Part shown: positions 17,512 to 26,563 of the stretch, piece by piece
Layout: every line of letters begins with the position of its first letter
Position numbering within the stretch: position 1 is the first letter of the stretch
Assembly: GCF_003534205.1 (NCBI RefSeq)
Contig: NZ_CP011102.1
Coordinates: 1,252,036-1,316,035 of the forward strand
Direction: 5' to 3'
Source of the DNA: Listeria weihenstephanensis
GTDB taxonomy: Bacteria; Bacillota; Bacilli; Lactobacillales; Listeriaceae
Length of the DNA stretch: 64,000 nucleotides
The notes under the pieces: model-generated
The model's database searches: none
The model's input: the letters and a program-made list of their open reading frames with translations, nothing else
Told to the model about the DNA's origin: nothing
Made by a program: the position numbers and the translations under genes

Positions 17512-19917
17512 TTGAAAATAAGTAAAGAGCAGTTTAAAAAAGAATATAATCGCGCTCTAACGAGTCTTTATGCCTCGGAAGCTCACGATTTAACGCCACT
17601 GGAACAGTACATCACGCTCGGAAGTGTTGTAAAAGAGTACACGGCCCAAAATTGGATGCAAACAAAGAAGGAATATCAGCAGGAGCAGGCAAAGCAGGTC
17701 TACTATTTTTCAATTGAATTTCTTCCAGGAAAATTATTAAAAAGTAACTTGCTGAATTTAGGTATTCTGGACACCGTTCGAGAAGGATTACAAGAGCTTG
17801 GTATTGATTTTGTGAGCCTTGAGGAAATCGAGGCGGACCAGGGATTAGGAAACGGGGGTCTTGGGCGTTTAGCGGCTTGTTTTATGGATTCGATGGCGAC
17901 GTGTGACGTTCCTGGAAATGGGAATGGTATTCGGTATCGCAATGGTCTATTTAAGCAGAAGTTTGTCAATGGATACCAAGTGGAGTTACCAGATGACTGG
18001 TTGAGACATGAGAACGTCTGGGAAACGAGACGTGAAAATAAAGCGGAGATCGTGCGCTTTTTCGGAGATGTGCATTTAGAAGAACAGGAAGATGGTCGGA
18101 TTATCCCGATTTATTCGCATACGGAAGATATTTGGGCTGTGCCTTACGATACGGCGATGACTGGTTATGAAAATGATACGGTGAATAATTTGCGTCTTTG
18201 GTCCGCCGAGATCCCGCCGAGTGAAGAATTGGGGTATTTTTCGGAAGATCGTCGGAAATCGATTCATAGTATTTCAGAGATACTTTATCCAGATGACTCT
18301 AATTATGACGGACGTTTGCTGCGCTTGAAGCAGGAGTACTTTTTTGTATCAGCGGGTATTCAGAGCATTATTCGTTATTATCGCAGGCTTGGTATTCCGA
18401 TGGAGCATTTGGCAGAGCAGGTTTCGATTCATATTAACGATACCCACCCAACGATGTGTATTCCTGAATTGATGCGAATTTTGTTAGATGAAGAAGGCAT
18501 GAGCTGGGACGCGGCGTGGGCGATTACGATGAAAACTTGCTCGTATACGAATCATACGATCATGGCGGAAGCGCTCGAAAAATGGCCAGAAAGCATGCTG
18601 TCGAATTTAGTACCGCGGATTTATCAAATTATTTGTGAGATTAATCGTCGCCATCTGGAGAGTATGACGCCGCTTTACGGTGAAAACTTTACGTACCGAA
18701 CGGCAGTTATCCAAGATGGTGTGATTCACATGGCGCATTTGGCGATCATTGGTAGTCATAGTATTAACGGTGTTGCGAAGTTGCATACGGAAATTTTAAA
18801 AGAGAAGGCGCTGCATGATTTTTATTTGGCGTATCCAGCGCGATTTAATAATAAAACGAATGGTATTACGCACCGCCGATGGTTGTTGCTGAGCAATGAG
18901 GGTTTGAGCGAATTGATTAGTGATTACATTGGCACAGAATGGAAGAAGAAGCCGAATGAGCTGTATTTATTGAAGGCTTTTAAAGACGATTCGGTGTTAC
19001 TTGAGAAATTAGAAGCGGTCAAATTTGCGAATAAGGCCCGTTTGGCAGCGTATGTGAAGGAAACGATGGGAATTGAGATTGATCCTCATGCGGTTTTCGA
19101 TGTACAGATTAAGCGACTTCACGCATACAAGCGCCAATTGCTAAATGTGCTCCATATTTTATCGCTTTATTTGAGCCTGAAGGAAACGAAAACCGATAAT
19201 GATATCGTTCCGCGCGTGTTTATTTTTGGGGCAAAAGCGGCGCCAAGTTATTCGTACGCGAAGGAAATTATCAAGCTGATTAATGCTGTGGCTGATTTGG
19301 TGAACAATGATGCTTCCATTGATGGCAAAATCAAAGTTGTTTTTGTTGAAAATTATGGCGTGACGCTAGCTGAGAAAATAATTCCAGCGGCAGATGTGAG
19401 TGAGCAGATTTCCCTCGTGACAAAAGAAGCATCGGGAACGAGTAATATGAAATTGATGCTAAATGGCGCCATCACGCTTGCGACGCTTGATGGGGCGAAT
19501 GTGGAGATTCGTGATAAAGTGGGCGATGAGAATATGTTGCTGTTCGGAATGCAGGATCAGGAGTTATATCATTTTTACGATTCGAATTCCTATCATTCCC
19601 ACGAGATTTACGACCATAATCCGCGGTTGAAACGCTGTTTGGATGCGCTGGTCGATGGTACGATTCCACATATTGAAGCCGAGGGACGCGAAATTTTTGA
19701 TTCCCTTTTGAAGTATAATGATGAGTATTTTGTTTTGAAAGATTATGATTCGTATGTTCAGGCGCAATCGCGTATTGATGGGTTATACCGCGATCGGAAG
19801 AAGTGGAATCAGATGTCGCTGCTAAATATCGCGCACGCGGGAGAATTTTCTTCGGATTATACGATTATGCATTACGCGGATGAAATTTGGAACGTTCATC
19901 ACAATAAAAACCTGTGA
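17512..19917 (+). CDS. glgP: Glycogen phosphorylase GlgP
   Basis: Releases glucose-1-phosphate from glycogen with a pyridoxal phosphate cofactor. The 801-residue GT35 protein contains GNGGLGRLAACF, HINDTHPTMC, the cofactor lysine site EASGTSNMKLMLNG, and IFGAKAAPSY. A TTG start follows GAGGAGG. It lies 46 bp after glgA on the same strand. Storage and mobilisation are therefore encoded in one transcript. Confidence 0.97.
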   Translation: MKISKEQFKKEYNRALTSLYASEAHDLTPLEQYITLGSVVKEYTAQNWMQTKKEYQQEQAKQVYYFSIEFLPGKLLKSNLLNLGILDTVREGLQELGIDFVSLEEIEADQGLGNGGLGRLAACFMDSMATCDVPGNGNGIRYRNGLFKQKFVNGYQVELPDDWLRHENVWETRRENKAEIVRFFGDVHLEEQEDGRIIPIYSHTEDIWAVPYDTAMTGYENDTVNNLRLWSAEIPPSEELGYFSEDRRKSIHSISEILYPDDSNYDGRLLRLKQEYFFVSAGIQSIIRYYRRLGIPMEHLAEQVSIHINDTHPTMCIPELMRILLDEEGMSWDAAWAITMKTCSYTNHTIMAEALEKWPESMLSNLVPRIYQIICEINRRHLESMTPLYGENFTYRTAVIQDGVIHMAHLAIIGSHSINGVAKLHTEILKEKALHDFYLAYPARFNNKTNGITHRRWLLLSNEGLSELISDYIGTEWKKKPNELYLLKAFKDDSVLLEKLEAVKFANKARLAAYVKETMGIEIDPHAVFDVQIKRLHAYKRQLLNVLHILSLYLSLKETKTDNDIVPRVFIFGAKAAPSYSYAKEIIKLINAVADLVNNDASIDGKIKVVFVENYGVTLAEKIIPAADVSEQISLVTKEASGTSNMKLMLNGAITLATLDGANVEIRDKVGDENMLLFGMQDQELYHFYDSNSYHSHEIYDHNPRLKRCLDALVDGTIPHIEAEGREIFDSLLKYNDEYFVLKDYDSYVQAQSRIDGLYRDRKKWNQMSLLNIAHAGEFSSDYTIMHYADEIWNVHHNKNL

Positions 19918-19935
19918 CGAGAGGAAGTTTAAACG

Positions 19936-21744
19936 ATGGCAAATGTGGTCCAGTTCGATTCATGGAATGAGTTATATAAACGACCTTTTGGCGCAGTAGA
20001 TGTGGAGGCGACGGTTGATTTTCGAATTGACGTCGCACTTCCTTACGTTTCAAAAGTGGAACTGAAAATTCATAAAGATGGCATGGAGGAGCAGAGTCTC
20101 GAGATGGTGCACACGGAAGATTCGGCGTATACCGTATCTTTCAAGCCGCATGCTGCCACGGGTTTATACTTTTATTACTTCAAAATCCAGCAAAACTTCG
20201 ATACAGAAGCAAGGACAACCTACTATTTCAATAATCCAGATAAGTATGGCGGGGAAGGCTTTTTTACGGAAAATTATCATGAGTTGTCCACCTACCAACT
20301 GACGTGTTTTGAGTATGCAGATAATGCGCCAGATTGGTATCAAAAGGCAGTTTTCTATCATATTTTTGTGGACCGGTTTTTCAATGCGGATGATCATGTC
20401 CGCGAGCCGAAACCTGATTCGTTTATTTACGCTAGGAATGAGGACACGCCTTATTATATTAAAAATGATAAAGGCGAGATTGTGCGATGGGAATTTTTCG
20501 GTGGTAATTTAGATGGCATCACGCAAAAGCTGACCTATTTGCAGAATCTCGGCATTACTGGGCTTTATTTAAGTCCCATTTTTGAGGCGAAGAGCAATCA
20601 TAAATACGATACGTCCGACTACAAAAAAATTGATCCGATGTTTGGCGATGAGTCGATTTTGGCGGAACTGATTCAAAAAGCTGGCGATATGGGAATGCGA
20701 GTCATTTTGGATGGCGTTTTCAATCATGTTGGTGAAGATAGCGTTTATTTCAATCGAAATGGCCATTTCACATCGGTGGGCGCGTATCAGAGCAAGGATT
20801 CGCCATACTATTCTTGGTTCACATTTCATGATTTTCCCGATCAATATGATACGTGGTGGGGTGTTAGCAATTTGCCAGTGGTGAACAAGCAGGACGCCGA
20901 TTTCAAGCGGTTGATCTATGCAGGAGACGATAGCGTGATCGATCATTGGACGTCGCGCGGAATTTCCGGTTGGCGCCTAGACGTGGCCGACGAGCTTCCA
21001 GATGAATTCATCGCGGGGATTCGCAAAAAGTTAATGAAGTATCCAGATCGCGTGTTAATTGGTGAGGTTTGGGAAGATGCTTCGAACAAAATTGCGTACA
21101 ATAAACGGCGCCATTACTTGGAGGGTGGCATGTTACAAGGCGTGATGAACTATCCTTTCCGGCATATTATCATCGATGTTATAAATGGCGATATGACGGC
21201 GAAACAAGCGGCGCAAAGAACGATGGCCATCAAGGAAAATTATCCTGCCGCGGCATTGGCGGCGAATTTGAATAATATTGGGACACACGATACCGAGCGA
21301 ATTTTTACAATGTTATCTGAGGATAAAGCGAAGTTACGTTTGGCGATTCACCTGTTGATGGTCTTACCAGGCGTGCCCTGCGTATATTACGGGGATGAGG
21401 CGGGACTAACGGGTGGCGCTGATCCAGACAATCGCAAATTTTATCCATGGGGACGAGAAGATGCTGAAATCAGCGACTTTTATCACGCGGCGATTCAGTT
21501 GCGAAATACAAATGAGGCATTGCAAAAAGGCGAATATCACCCGTTTTCCCTTGGAACTCTGTTTGGCGTGATTCGCTACATTGATCAAGATAATTGGCGT
21601 GTGTTCGTGATGAATCCGACTGGGGAAGAGCAAAAAGTGAACCTCTCGGACATCTATCCAGAACGAGCAGAATGGCAACCAATTTTGGAGTCCGCAAATA
21701 TTAACGAAAGCACGATAGGACCATACGAATTTTTCTTTGTATAA
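19936..21744 (+). CDS. GH13 alpha-glucan hydrolase (amylase/neopullulanase-like) at the end of the glg operon
   Basis: A 602-residue cytoplasmic enzyme (no signal peptide) with an N-terminal beta domain (about 1-120) like those of neopullulanases and cyclomaltodextrinases, then a GH13 barrel. Predicted catalytic residues are Asp349 (WRLDVADE), Glu377 (LIGEVWED) and Asp452 (IGTHDTER). Its place after glgP parallels the amy gene in lactobacillus glg operons. Trimming of limit dextrins left by GlgP is the likely role, since no glgX or malQ is present here. Exact bond specificity is not resolved. Confidence 0.9.
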   Translation: MANVVQFDSWNELYKRPFGAVDVEATVDFRIDVALPYVSKVELKIHKDGMEEQSLEMVHTEDSAYTVSFKPHAATGLYFYYFKIQQNFDTEARTTYYFNNPDKYGGEGFFTENYHELSTYQLTCFEYADNAPDWYQKAVFYHIFVDRFFNADDHVREPKPDSFIYARNEDTPYYIKNDKGEIVRWEFFGGNLDGITQKLTYLQNLGITGLYLSPIFEAKSNHKYDTSDYKKIDPMFGDESILAELIQKAGDMGMRVILDGVFNHVGEDSVYFNRNGHFTSVGAYQSKDSPYYSWFTFHDFPDQYDTWWGVSNLPVVNKQDADFKRLIYAGDDSVIDHWTSRGISGWRLDVADELPDEFIAGIRKKLMKYPDRVLIGEVWEDASNKIAYNKRRHYLEGGMLQGVMNYPFRHIIIDVINGDMTAKQAAQRTMAIKENYPAAALAANLNNIGTHDTERIFTMLSEDKAKLRLAIHLLMVLPGVPCVYYGDEAGLTGGADPDNRKFYPWGREDAEISDFYHAAIQLRNTNEALQKGEYHPFSLGTLFGVIRYIDQDNWRVFVMNPTGEEQKVNLSDIYPERAEWQPILESANINESTIGPYEFFFV

Positions 21745-21750
21745 AAATAG

Positions 21751-21790
21751 AAGCAGTAGCCTTTATCTCGAAAAAAGGCTACTGCTTTTA
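21751..21790. terminator. Bidirectional terminator between the glg operon and the VTT-domain gene
   Basis: A 14-bp perfect stem AAGCAGTAGCCTTT / AAAGGCTACTGCTT with T-rich flanks on both strands, between convergent genes. Confidence 0.9.
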
Positions 21791-21808
21791 TGCGATATAG
21801 AGTCGATA

Positions 21809-22426
21809 CTAATTCATCGTGTCCTTCTTTTTTGTATTCATCCAACGCTCCAAACGCTTGCCAACATACCACAAAACGACCACAAGCATGATCAGAATAA
21901 GTAATTTCACAGGATGCTGAATAATATCACGCAAATCATAACCGATATAGCTAATCGCAAAAACCTTGATCACTTTCGCGCCAATCAACGCCAGCAAAAA
22001 TTGATAAAAGCGAATTTCAGATAAGCCGGCAACAACATTGACCGCAGATGAAGGCGTAAAAGGCATCACCAACAAAATGAAAATCGGACCAAAACCGTGT
22101 TCATCGATCCAATCCATCACTTTGCGCACATGTTTATGGTTCGTAATAAACCGCAAAAACCGCGTCTGCCCAAATTTCCGAATGATCCAAAAAACGCATA
22201 AACTCCCAAGTATCGCAGCAACACACGAAATCGTGAAGCCCCAGAAGAATCCGTATGCACTCACGTTGACAATCACAAACAAAGAAAACGGTAGGAACGG
22301 CAGAAATGCCTCAATAAACGGTAAGAAAAAAGCGAGTAGCGGTCCAAACGCACGATAAGACTGCATCCACTGCATTATATTATCATATGAGAAAAATTCT
22401 TTCACCGAATTATACATATCCATCAT
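21809..22426 (-). CDS. TVP38/TMEM64 (VTT domain, DedA-like) membrane protein
   Basis: A 205-residue polytopic protein of the VTT/SNARE-associated family, related to DedA proteins that move undecaprenyl phosphate or phospholipids across the membrane. It has about five hydrophobic segments, the PFIEAFLPFLPF re-entrant helix (about residue 36) and the second motif VMPFTPSSAVNVVAGL (about 120). The ATG-ATG start after GGGTGGGAT was chosen; a longer reading adds 30 residues. Beside a polyprenyl-sugar pair, a lipid-carrier recycling role is attractive but only inferred. Confidence 0.85.
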   Translation of the reverse strand: MMDMYNSVKEFFSYDNIMQWMQSYRAFGPLLAFFLPFIEAFLPFLPFSLFVIVNVSAYGFFWGFTISCVAAILGSLCVFWIIRKFGQTRFLRFITNHKHVRKVMDWIDEHGFGPIFILLVMPFTPSSAVNVVAGLSEIRFYQFLLALIGAKVIKVFAISYIGYDLRDIIQHPVKLLILIMLVVVLWYVGKRLERWMNTKKKDTMN

Positions 22427-22508
22427 AGTTATCCCACCCAATCCGACAGTTTCTATTATTTTCTCATAATACCCTTTAAAATGCAGTTTTAAGCGAGCAG
22501 GCAGAAAT

Positions 22509-22558
22509 AAAGCCATATTATTCGCGACGACCGATCATTCGCAAAATAATATGGCTTT
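22509..22558 (-). terminator. Terminator of the ykcB-ykcC-type pair
   Basis: A 14-bp stem AAAGCCATATTATT / AATAATATGGCTTT with a 22-base loop, directly after the glycosyltransferase stop codon. Confidence 0.75.
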
Positions 22559-22565
22559 ACACTTT

Positions 22566-23558
22566 TTAATTCGCTTTTTGTTCCATAAATGTAGGATAAT
22601 GTAGCGTTTCACTGTTCGCGCGTTTAGGATCAAAACCATAACTTTCAGCCACAATATACAGTGGACGATCCTTTACTTCATCGTAGATACGGCCGATATA
22701 CTCGCCGATCATTCCTAGAATAACAAGAACAAAACCGCTAAATAACAATTGAATAATAATCATCGAAGACCAACCATTCACTGTCGTATCCGTAAATAAC
22801 GTTTGGAAAAGGACAATCAACATATAGACAAAACCAGCGCCAGATAGAGCGGCACCAGCATAACTCGCTAATTTTAAAGGCTGATAGGAGAAAGACGTAA
22901 TCCCATCAATCGAGAGTTTTAACATCTTTTTAAGCGGATATTTTGTTTCTCCAGCGGCTCGTTCCTCACGTTCGTATAGCAATGCCGTCTGCTTAAATCC
23001 GAGCCAACTCACCAAACCACGAACAAACGGATTTTTCTCGTTTAACTTTTTGAGTTCTGTATACACCTTCTTATCCATGAGGCGGAAATCCCCAGTATCA
23101 ACGGGAATTTCCACATCAGTTAGTTTATGCAACGTCCGATAGAATATTTTCGCACTCCATTTTTTGAAAAAGGTTTCGCCATTACGTTTCATTCGCTGAG
23201 CGTAAACGACATCATAGCCTTCTTGCCATTTTTGAATCATCTCCGGAATCAGCTCTGGGGGATCTTGTAAATCAGCATCGATAATAATAACCGCATCGCC
23301 ACTTGCATAATCCGTCCCAGCTGTTATCGCGATTTGATGCCCAAAGTTCCTAGAAAAATGAAGACATTTCACGTGAGGATCTGCGAAACTAAAGGCTTGA
23401 ACGAGCGATAATGTCTTGTCTTTACTCCCATCATTCACGAAGAGGAGTTCGTAATCCATCGCTAGCTGTTCCATCACGTGCGTCATGCGTTCATACGTCT
23501 GCTCGATGACAGCTTCTTCATTATAAAGTGGGATGACCACCGAGATTTTCTTTGCCAT
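22566..23558 (-). CDS. Polyprenyl-phosphate glycosyltransferase (GT2, YkcC/GtlA/GtrB type)
   Basis: A 330-residue GT2 enzyme that loads a sugar from a nucleotide donor onto undecaprenyl phosphate at the inner membrane face. The catalytic domain shows SVVIPLYNEE (about 5), DADLQDPPELIP (about 93) and DTGDFRLMD (about 158). Two C-terminal transmembrane helices follow (about 230-300). Position corresponds to lmo0933 (GtlA), implicated in lipoteichoic acid glycosylation in L. monocytogenes. The ATG at 23558 follows GAGAGGA. It starts right after the stop of the PMT-family gene, so the two are co-transcribed. Confidence 0.9.
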   Translation of the reverse strand: MAKKISVVIPLYNEEAVIEQTYERMTHVMEQLAMDYELLFVNDGSKDKTLSLVQAFSFADPHVKCLHFSRNFGHQIAITAGTDYASGDAVIIIDADLQDPPELIPEMIQKWQEGYDVVYAQRMKRNGETFFKKWSAKIFYRTLHKLTDVEIPVDTGDFRLMDKKVYTELKKLNEKNPFVRGLVSWLGFKQTALLYEREERAAGETKYPLKKMLKLSIDGITSFSYQPLKLASYAGAALSGAGFVYMLIVLFQTLFTDTTVNGWSSMIIIQLLFSGFVLVILGMIGEYIGRIYDEVKDRPLYIVAESYGFDPKRANSETLHYPTFMEQKAN

Positions 23559-23563
23559 AGCAC

Positions 23564-25693
23564 TCAATCCTCTCCAGTTAGTTTGTAAAGTGTGCCGCCA
23601 GATTGACCACCAGCACCGCCTTGCATGCCGCCACCACCTTGCATATTTTCACTCGTCGTTGCGCTTGTTGTAGCATCGGCTGTTGAAGTTGTTTCACTGC
23701 TCCATTCCGAGCTGTCCACTTCCGTACCATTTTTCTTAATCCAAGTTACGACATCAGAACTGCTACCTTTATTGTTCGATGGTAAATAGAAGTATTTAAT
23801 TTTGCCATCCTTAATCATCTGTTTCAATTCTTTCACGGTCAAAATTGGATCGGTACCATTGAAACCACCGAGCGCCATCACGGACTCACCAGTTTTTATA
23901 ATATAAGGTGCCGCCGTCGAAGCATCCGTTGTGCCAAATAAGAATTCTGTTCCGCTGCTATTCTTTTCGAGGTAAGCAATCAATTTTTCATTGACCGTCG
24001 CATCTGCAAAACCACCGCCGCTACTTGTTTTTAGCTGTGGTCCAGATTCAGGAAGCGCGCTGTTTCCGCCATAAATCATCGGTGTTAATGCCCAATACGT
24101 TGGTGCGAGGAGTAGGGCGATCAATGAGGCAATCGCGATCCACGAAGTAAATGAAGGCTGTTTGCGCTTAATCACGAATAGGATAGTTCCAAGACCAAGA
24201 CCAATGATTCCGACAACGCCCATCCAAAGCATCGAATACTGTGCGATAAAGAACATTTGTAAAGCGGTCGTTGCTATGACTGCGGTTGGCAATAAGTAGC
24301 CCGGTACGCCTTTATTTTTGCGGAAGAGATGCAGTAAAGCCATAAATCCAGCACCAGTTAACGCTGCAATTGCAGGGGCTAACATGATTAAATAGTAGTG
24401 ATGGAAGAAGTTGGCAATGCTGAAGAAACCTGCGACTGGAATGAGCCACGCTGCCCAGAAAGCCATTTCTTTTTGTGCAGTATTCCATTGGAAGAAGCGA
24501 CGTTTACGACTCCAATTAGCGATAAAGATAGCCGCCATACCGAAGAGCGCCATTGGTAATAACCAACTGATTTGATCGCCAAGAGCTGTTTGGAAAAGAC
24601 GCAATGGCCCAGCTGTACCGGTACCAAACATACCAGTTCCGCCTGTCATTTTAGAGCCGCCACCTTGAGGCCCACCACCATTTTGTCCACCAGGTCCACC
24701 GCCACCATTACCACTTGGAGGCGTACCACCCATTCCGCCACCGTCGCTACTGGAAGAACCACTAGGAGGTGTTGGAGGCTGACCAGAGTTGGATTGCCCA
24801 TTTTGAGAAGACTCCGTACTTGTATCAGGAGCAATATTATTATTGTTAGAGCTAGAAGGCATGCCATCACCTTGTCCTGCGCCACCAGAATTCGTTCCCG
24901 TTTCCTGACCTAACAATCGTTCCATCCCGTTATAACCAAATGCCAATTCCAATACCGAGTTCGTTTGACTACTACCAACGTAAGGCCTAGAGTCCGCAGA
25001 TGTACTATCTACAACGACAGCCCATGAAACCGAAACACCAAGCATCATTACAAGCGCGATAACGAGATGTAACATTTTTTTCTTCCAATTTAATTTTGCT
25101 GCGATTAAGTAGAATAATAAAAATGCTGGGACAACCATGTAAGCTTGGAGCATTTTCACATTAAATCCGACACCAATCAGAACGAATGCCAATAATAAAA
25201 AGCCAATCTTACCTTTACGTACGGCTTTAAACAACGCCCAAGCGCCGAGCAGTAATACAAAAACAAGAATGCTATCCACATTGTTCGTCCGACTAACCGC
25301 TACTGCAATCGGAGTTGTTGCCATCACAAGCGCTGCAATCCGGCCTGCCCACTTACCAAATGTCGGTTTTACCAAGAAATAAAGTAATAATACAGATCCA
25401 ACACCTGCGAGTGCTTGCGGTAAAATAACACTCCAACCATGAATCCCAAAAATAAGTGCACTAATCGTTTGTAACCAGAGCGCGACAGGAGGTTTATCCA
25501 CCGTTACAAACCCCGAAGGATCAAGCGCCCCGTAAAAGAAATTCGACCAATTTTCCGTCATACTCGTAACTGCCGCCGTATAATATGGGTTTACCGTATC
25601 ATCATTCCAGACACCCCAAAAATTTAGAAACGCAGCGAGCACTGCAATACCAATTAAATACCAATCCAATCGTCGTTGTTTCACCATTTCCAT
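23564..25693 (-). CDS. PMT/ArnT-family glycosyltransferase (YkcB-like, GT39/GT83 type)
   Basis: A 709-residue multi-pass GT-C enzyme expected to transfer a sugar from a polyprenyl carrier to an extracellular acceptor. The first external loop holds the acidic motif NPYYTAAVTSM and FVTVDKPPVALW (about residues 36-70), typical of the family. About 12 hydrophobic segments follow. A striking Gly/Ser/Asn/Pro-rich insert lies at about 265-350, and a second Gly-rich stretch is near the C terminus. It pairs with the GT2 gene as ykcB-ykcC does in B. subtilis. The acceptor (teichoic acid or protein) is unknown. Confidence 0.88.
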   Translation of the reverse strand: MEMVKQRRLDWYLIGIAVLAAFLNFWGVWNDDTVNPYYTAAVTSMTENWSNFFYGALDPSGFVTVDKPPVALWLQTISALIFGIHGWSVILPQALAGVGSVLLLYFLVKPTFGKWAGRIAALVMATTPIAVAVSRTNNVDSILVFVLLLGAWALFKAVRKGKIGFLLLAFVLIGVGFNVKMLQAYMVVPAFLLFYLIAAKLNWKKKMLHLVIALVMMLGVSVSWAVVVDSTSADSRPYVGSSQTNSVLELAFGYNGMERLLGQETGTNSGGAGQGDGMPSSSNNNNIAPDTSTESSQNGQSNSGQPPTPPSGSSSSDGGGMGGTPPSGNGGGGPGGQNGGGPQGGGSKMTGGTGMFGTGTAGPLRLFQTALGDQISWLLPMALFGMAAIFIANWSRKRRFFQWNTAQKEMAFWAAWLIPVAGFFSIANFFHHYYLIMLAPAIAALTGAGFMALLHLFRKNKGVPGYLLPTAVIATTALQMFFIAQYSMLWMGVVGIIGLGLGTILFVIKRKQPSFTSWIAIASLIALLLAPTYWALTPMIYGGNSALPESGPQLKTSSGGGFADATVNEKLIAYLEKNSSGTEFLFGTTDASTAAPYIIKTGESVMALGGFNGTDPILTVKELKQMIKDGKIKYFYLPSNNKGSSSDVVTWIKKNGTEVDSSEWSSETTSTADATTSATTSENMQGGGGMQGGAGGQSGGTLYKLTGED

Positions 25694-25851
25694 CACTTCC
25701 TTCTTTTGCTGATAATCTCAGTGTATATGGCAAATGTGAAAAAAGAATGAACAGAGTGGGAAATTAGTTTTAAATGTGGGAATGAGGTGTTTAATTTGGG
25801 TTTGGGAGTGAAATCAGATTATAAGCAATTGGAAAAAGATGCGTAAGTGAT

Positions 25852-25880
25852 TTTATTTCTTCATATAGCAATGGTATAAT
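25852..25880 (+). promoter_or_regulatory. Predicted promoter of the LXG cassette
   Basis: TTTATT (25852-25857), 17-base spacer, then extended -10 TGGTATAAT with TATAAT at 25875-25880, 66 bases before the first gene. The flanking region 25697-25946 has no other feature. Confidence 0.6.
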
Positions 25881-25946
25881 TAAGGCGATGTATGAGAATA
25901 TGCTCCAAAAATTGCATGAAAAAACTAACCAGAAAGGGTGCAACTA

Positions 25947-26234
25947 ATGTCAAAGAAAATCCAATTACCAAGCGGACGTTTATCTGAGCACGCAAAAGAA
26001 ATAGGTGGCAGCGCCAATGATATTTCATTTAACCTACAACCGACAATGTCCTATTCCACGAGTTCCGCGCGCCAACTCGTACAAAGCAGTATGGATGTCG
26101 CACACATGCTAAAAACGATGCCAGAAGCCTTTAACAAAGATGTACAGAACTTAAAAAATGTCGAACAGGCATTTGTCGCCTCTGAGAAAGAAATGGCGGA
26201 TATGTGGAGTAAAGCGCTCCATTTAGACAAATAA
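25947..26234 (+). CDS. LXG-associated helical protein (TIGR04197/DUF3130, Lap1-like)
   Basis: A 95-residue all-helical WXG100-sized protein of the SACOL2603 type that partners LXG toxins for type VII secretion. It has two helices around a turn near residue 45 and a C-terminal DMWSKAL. Family members carry an FxxxD targeting motif; here the corresponding position reads F76-V-A-S-E80. ATG at 25947 follows GAAAGGGTG. It is the first gene of a toxin cassette with the DUF3958-like and LXG genes; the T7SS machinery itself is not in the window. Confidence 0.85.
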   Translation: MSKKIQLPSGRLSEHAKEIGGSANDISFNLQPTMSYSTSSARQLVQSSMDVAHMLKTMPEAFNKDVQNLKNVEQAFVASEKEMADMWSKALHLDK

Positions 26235-26260
26235 CAGGACATGAGGAGTGAACAGAAGGG

Positions 26261-26563
26261 ATGAAACAACAGGAGGAAGCAGTGAGAAAGAGTTTAGAGA
26301 AAAAACGGGAATTAGAAGAAGCAGAGCGGGAGTTTCGGCAATTAAAACGCCAACAAGAGAATTTACTCACACAGGTTGGAAATGCGTGGCGGGGAAACCA
26401 CTCAGAGAACAAATTAGGTGCGATAGCGGTAGATTTGTCGCAGGAACAACGAATGACGCAAAAACGCCTCTACAACTTAGATGATCAATTACAAGCAGAA
26501 CATAAACAAGCAAAAGCCGATGTCGAACGAGCGAAAGAGGCGAAAGCGGATGCCACGCATTGA
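26261..26563 (+). CDS. DUF3958-like helical partner (Lap2-like)
   Basis: A 100-residue, highly charged coiled-coil protein with heptad-like Glu/Lys/Leu patterns from about 5-45 and 60-95 and a central NAWRGNHSENKL turn. Small proteins of this kind are found between TIGR04197 and LXG genes and are thought to bind the LXG domain before export. It overlaps the LXG start by 14 bp, so translation is coupled. Confidence 0.82.
   Translation: MKQQEEAVRKSLEKKRELEEAEREFRQLKRQQENLLTQVGNAWRGNHSENKLGAIAVDLSQEQRMTQKRLYNLDDQLQAEHKQAKADVERAKEAKADATH

Noticed and set aside
25938-26563. Complete type VII secretion locus
   Set aside because: Only the effector, its partners and immunity genes are present; no EssC, EsaA or other machinery gene is seen.
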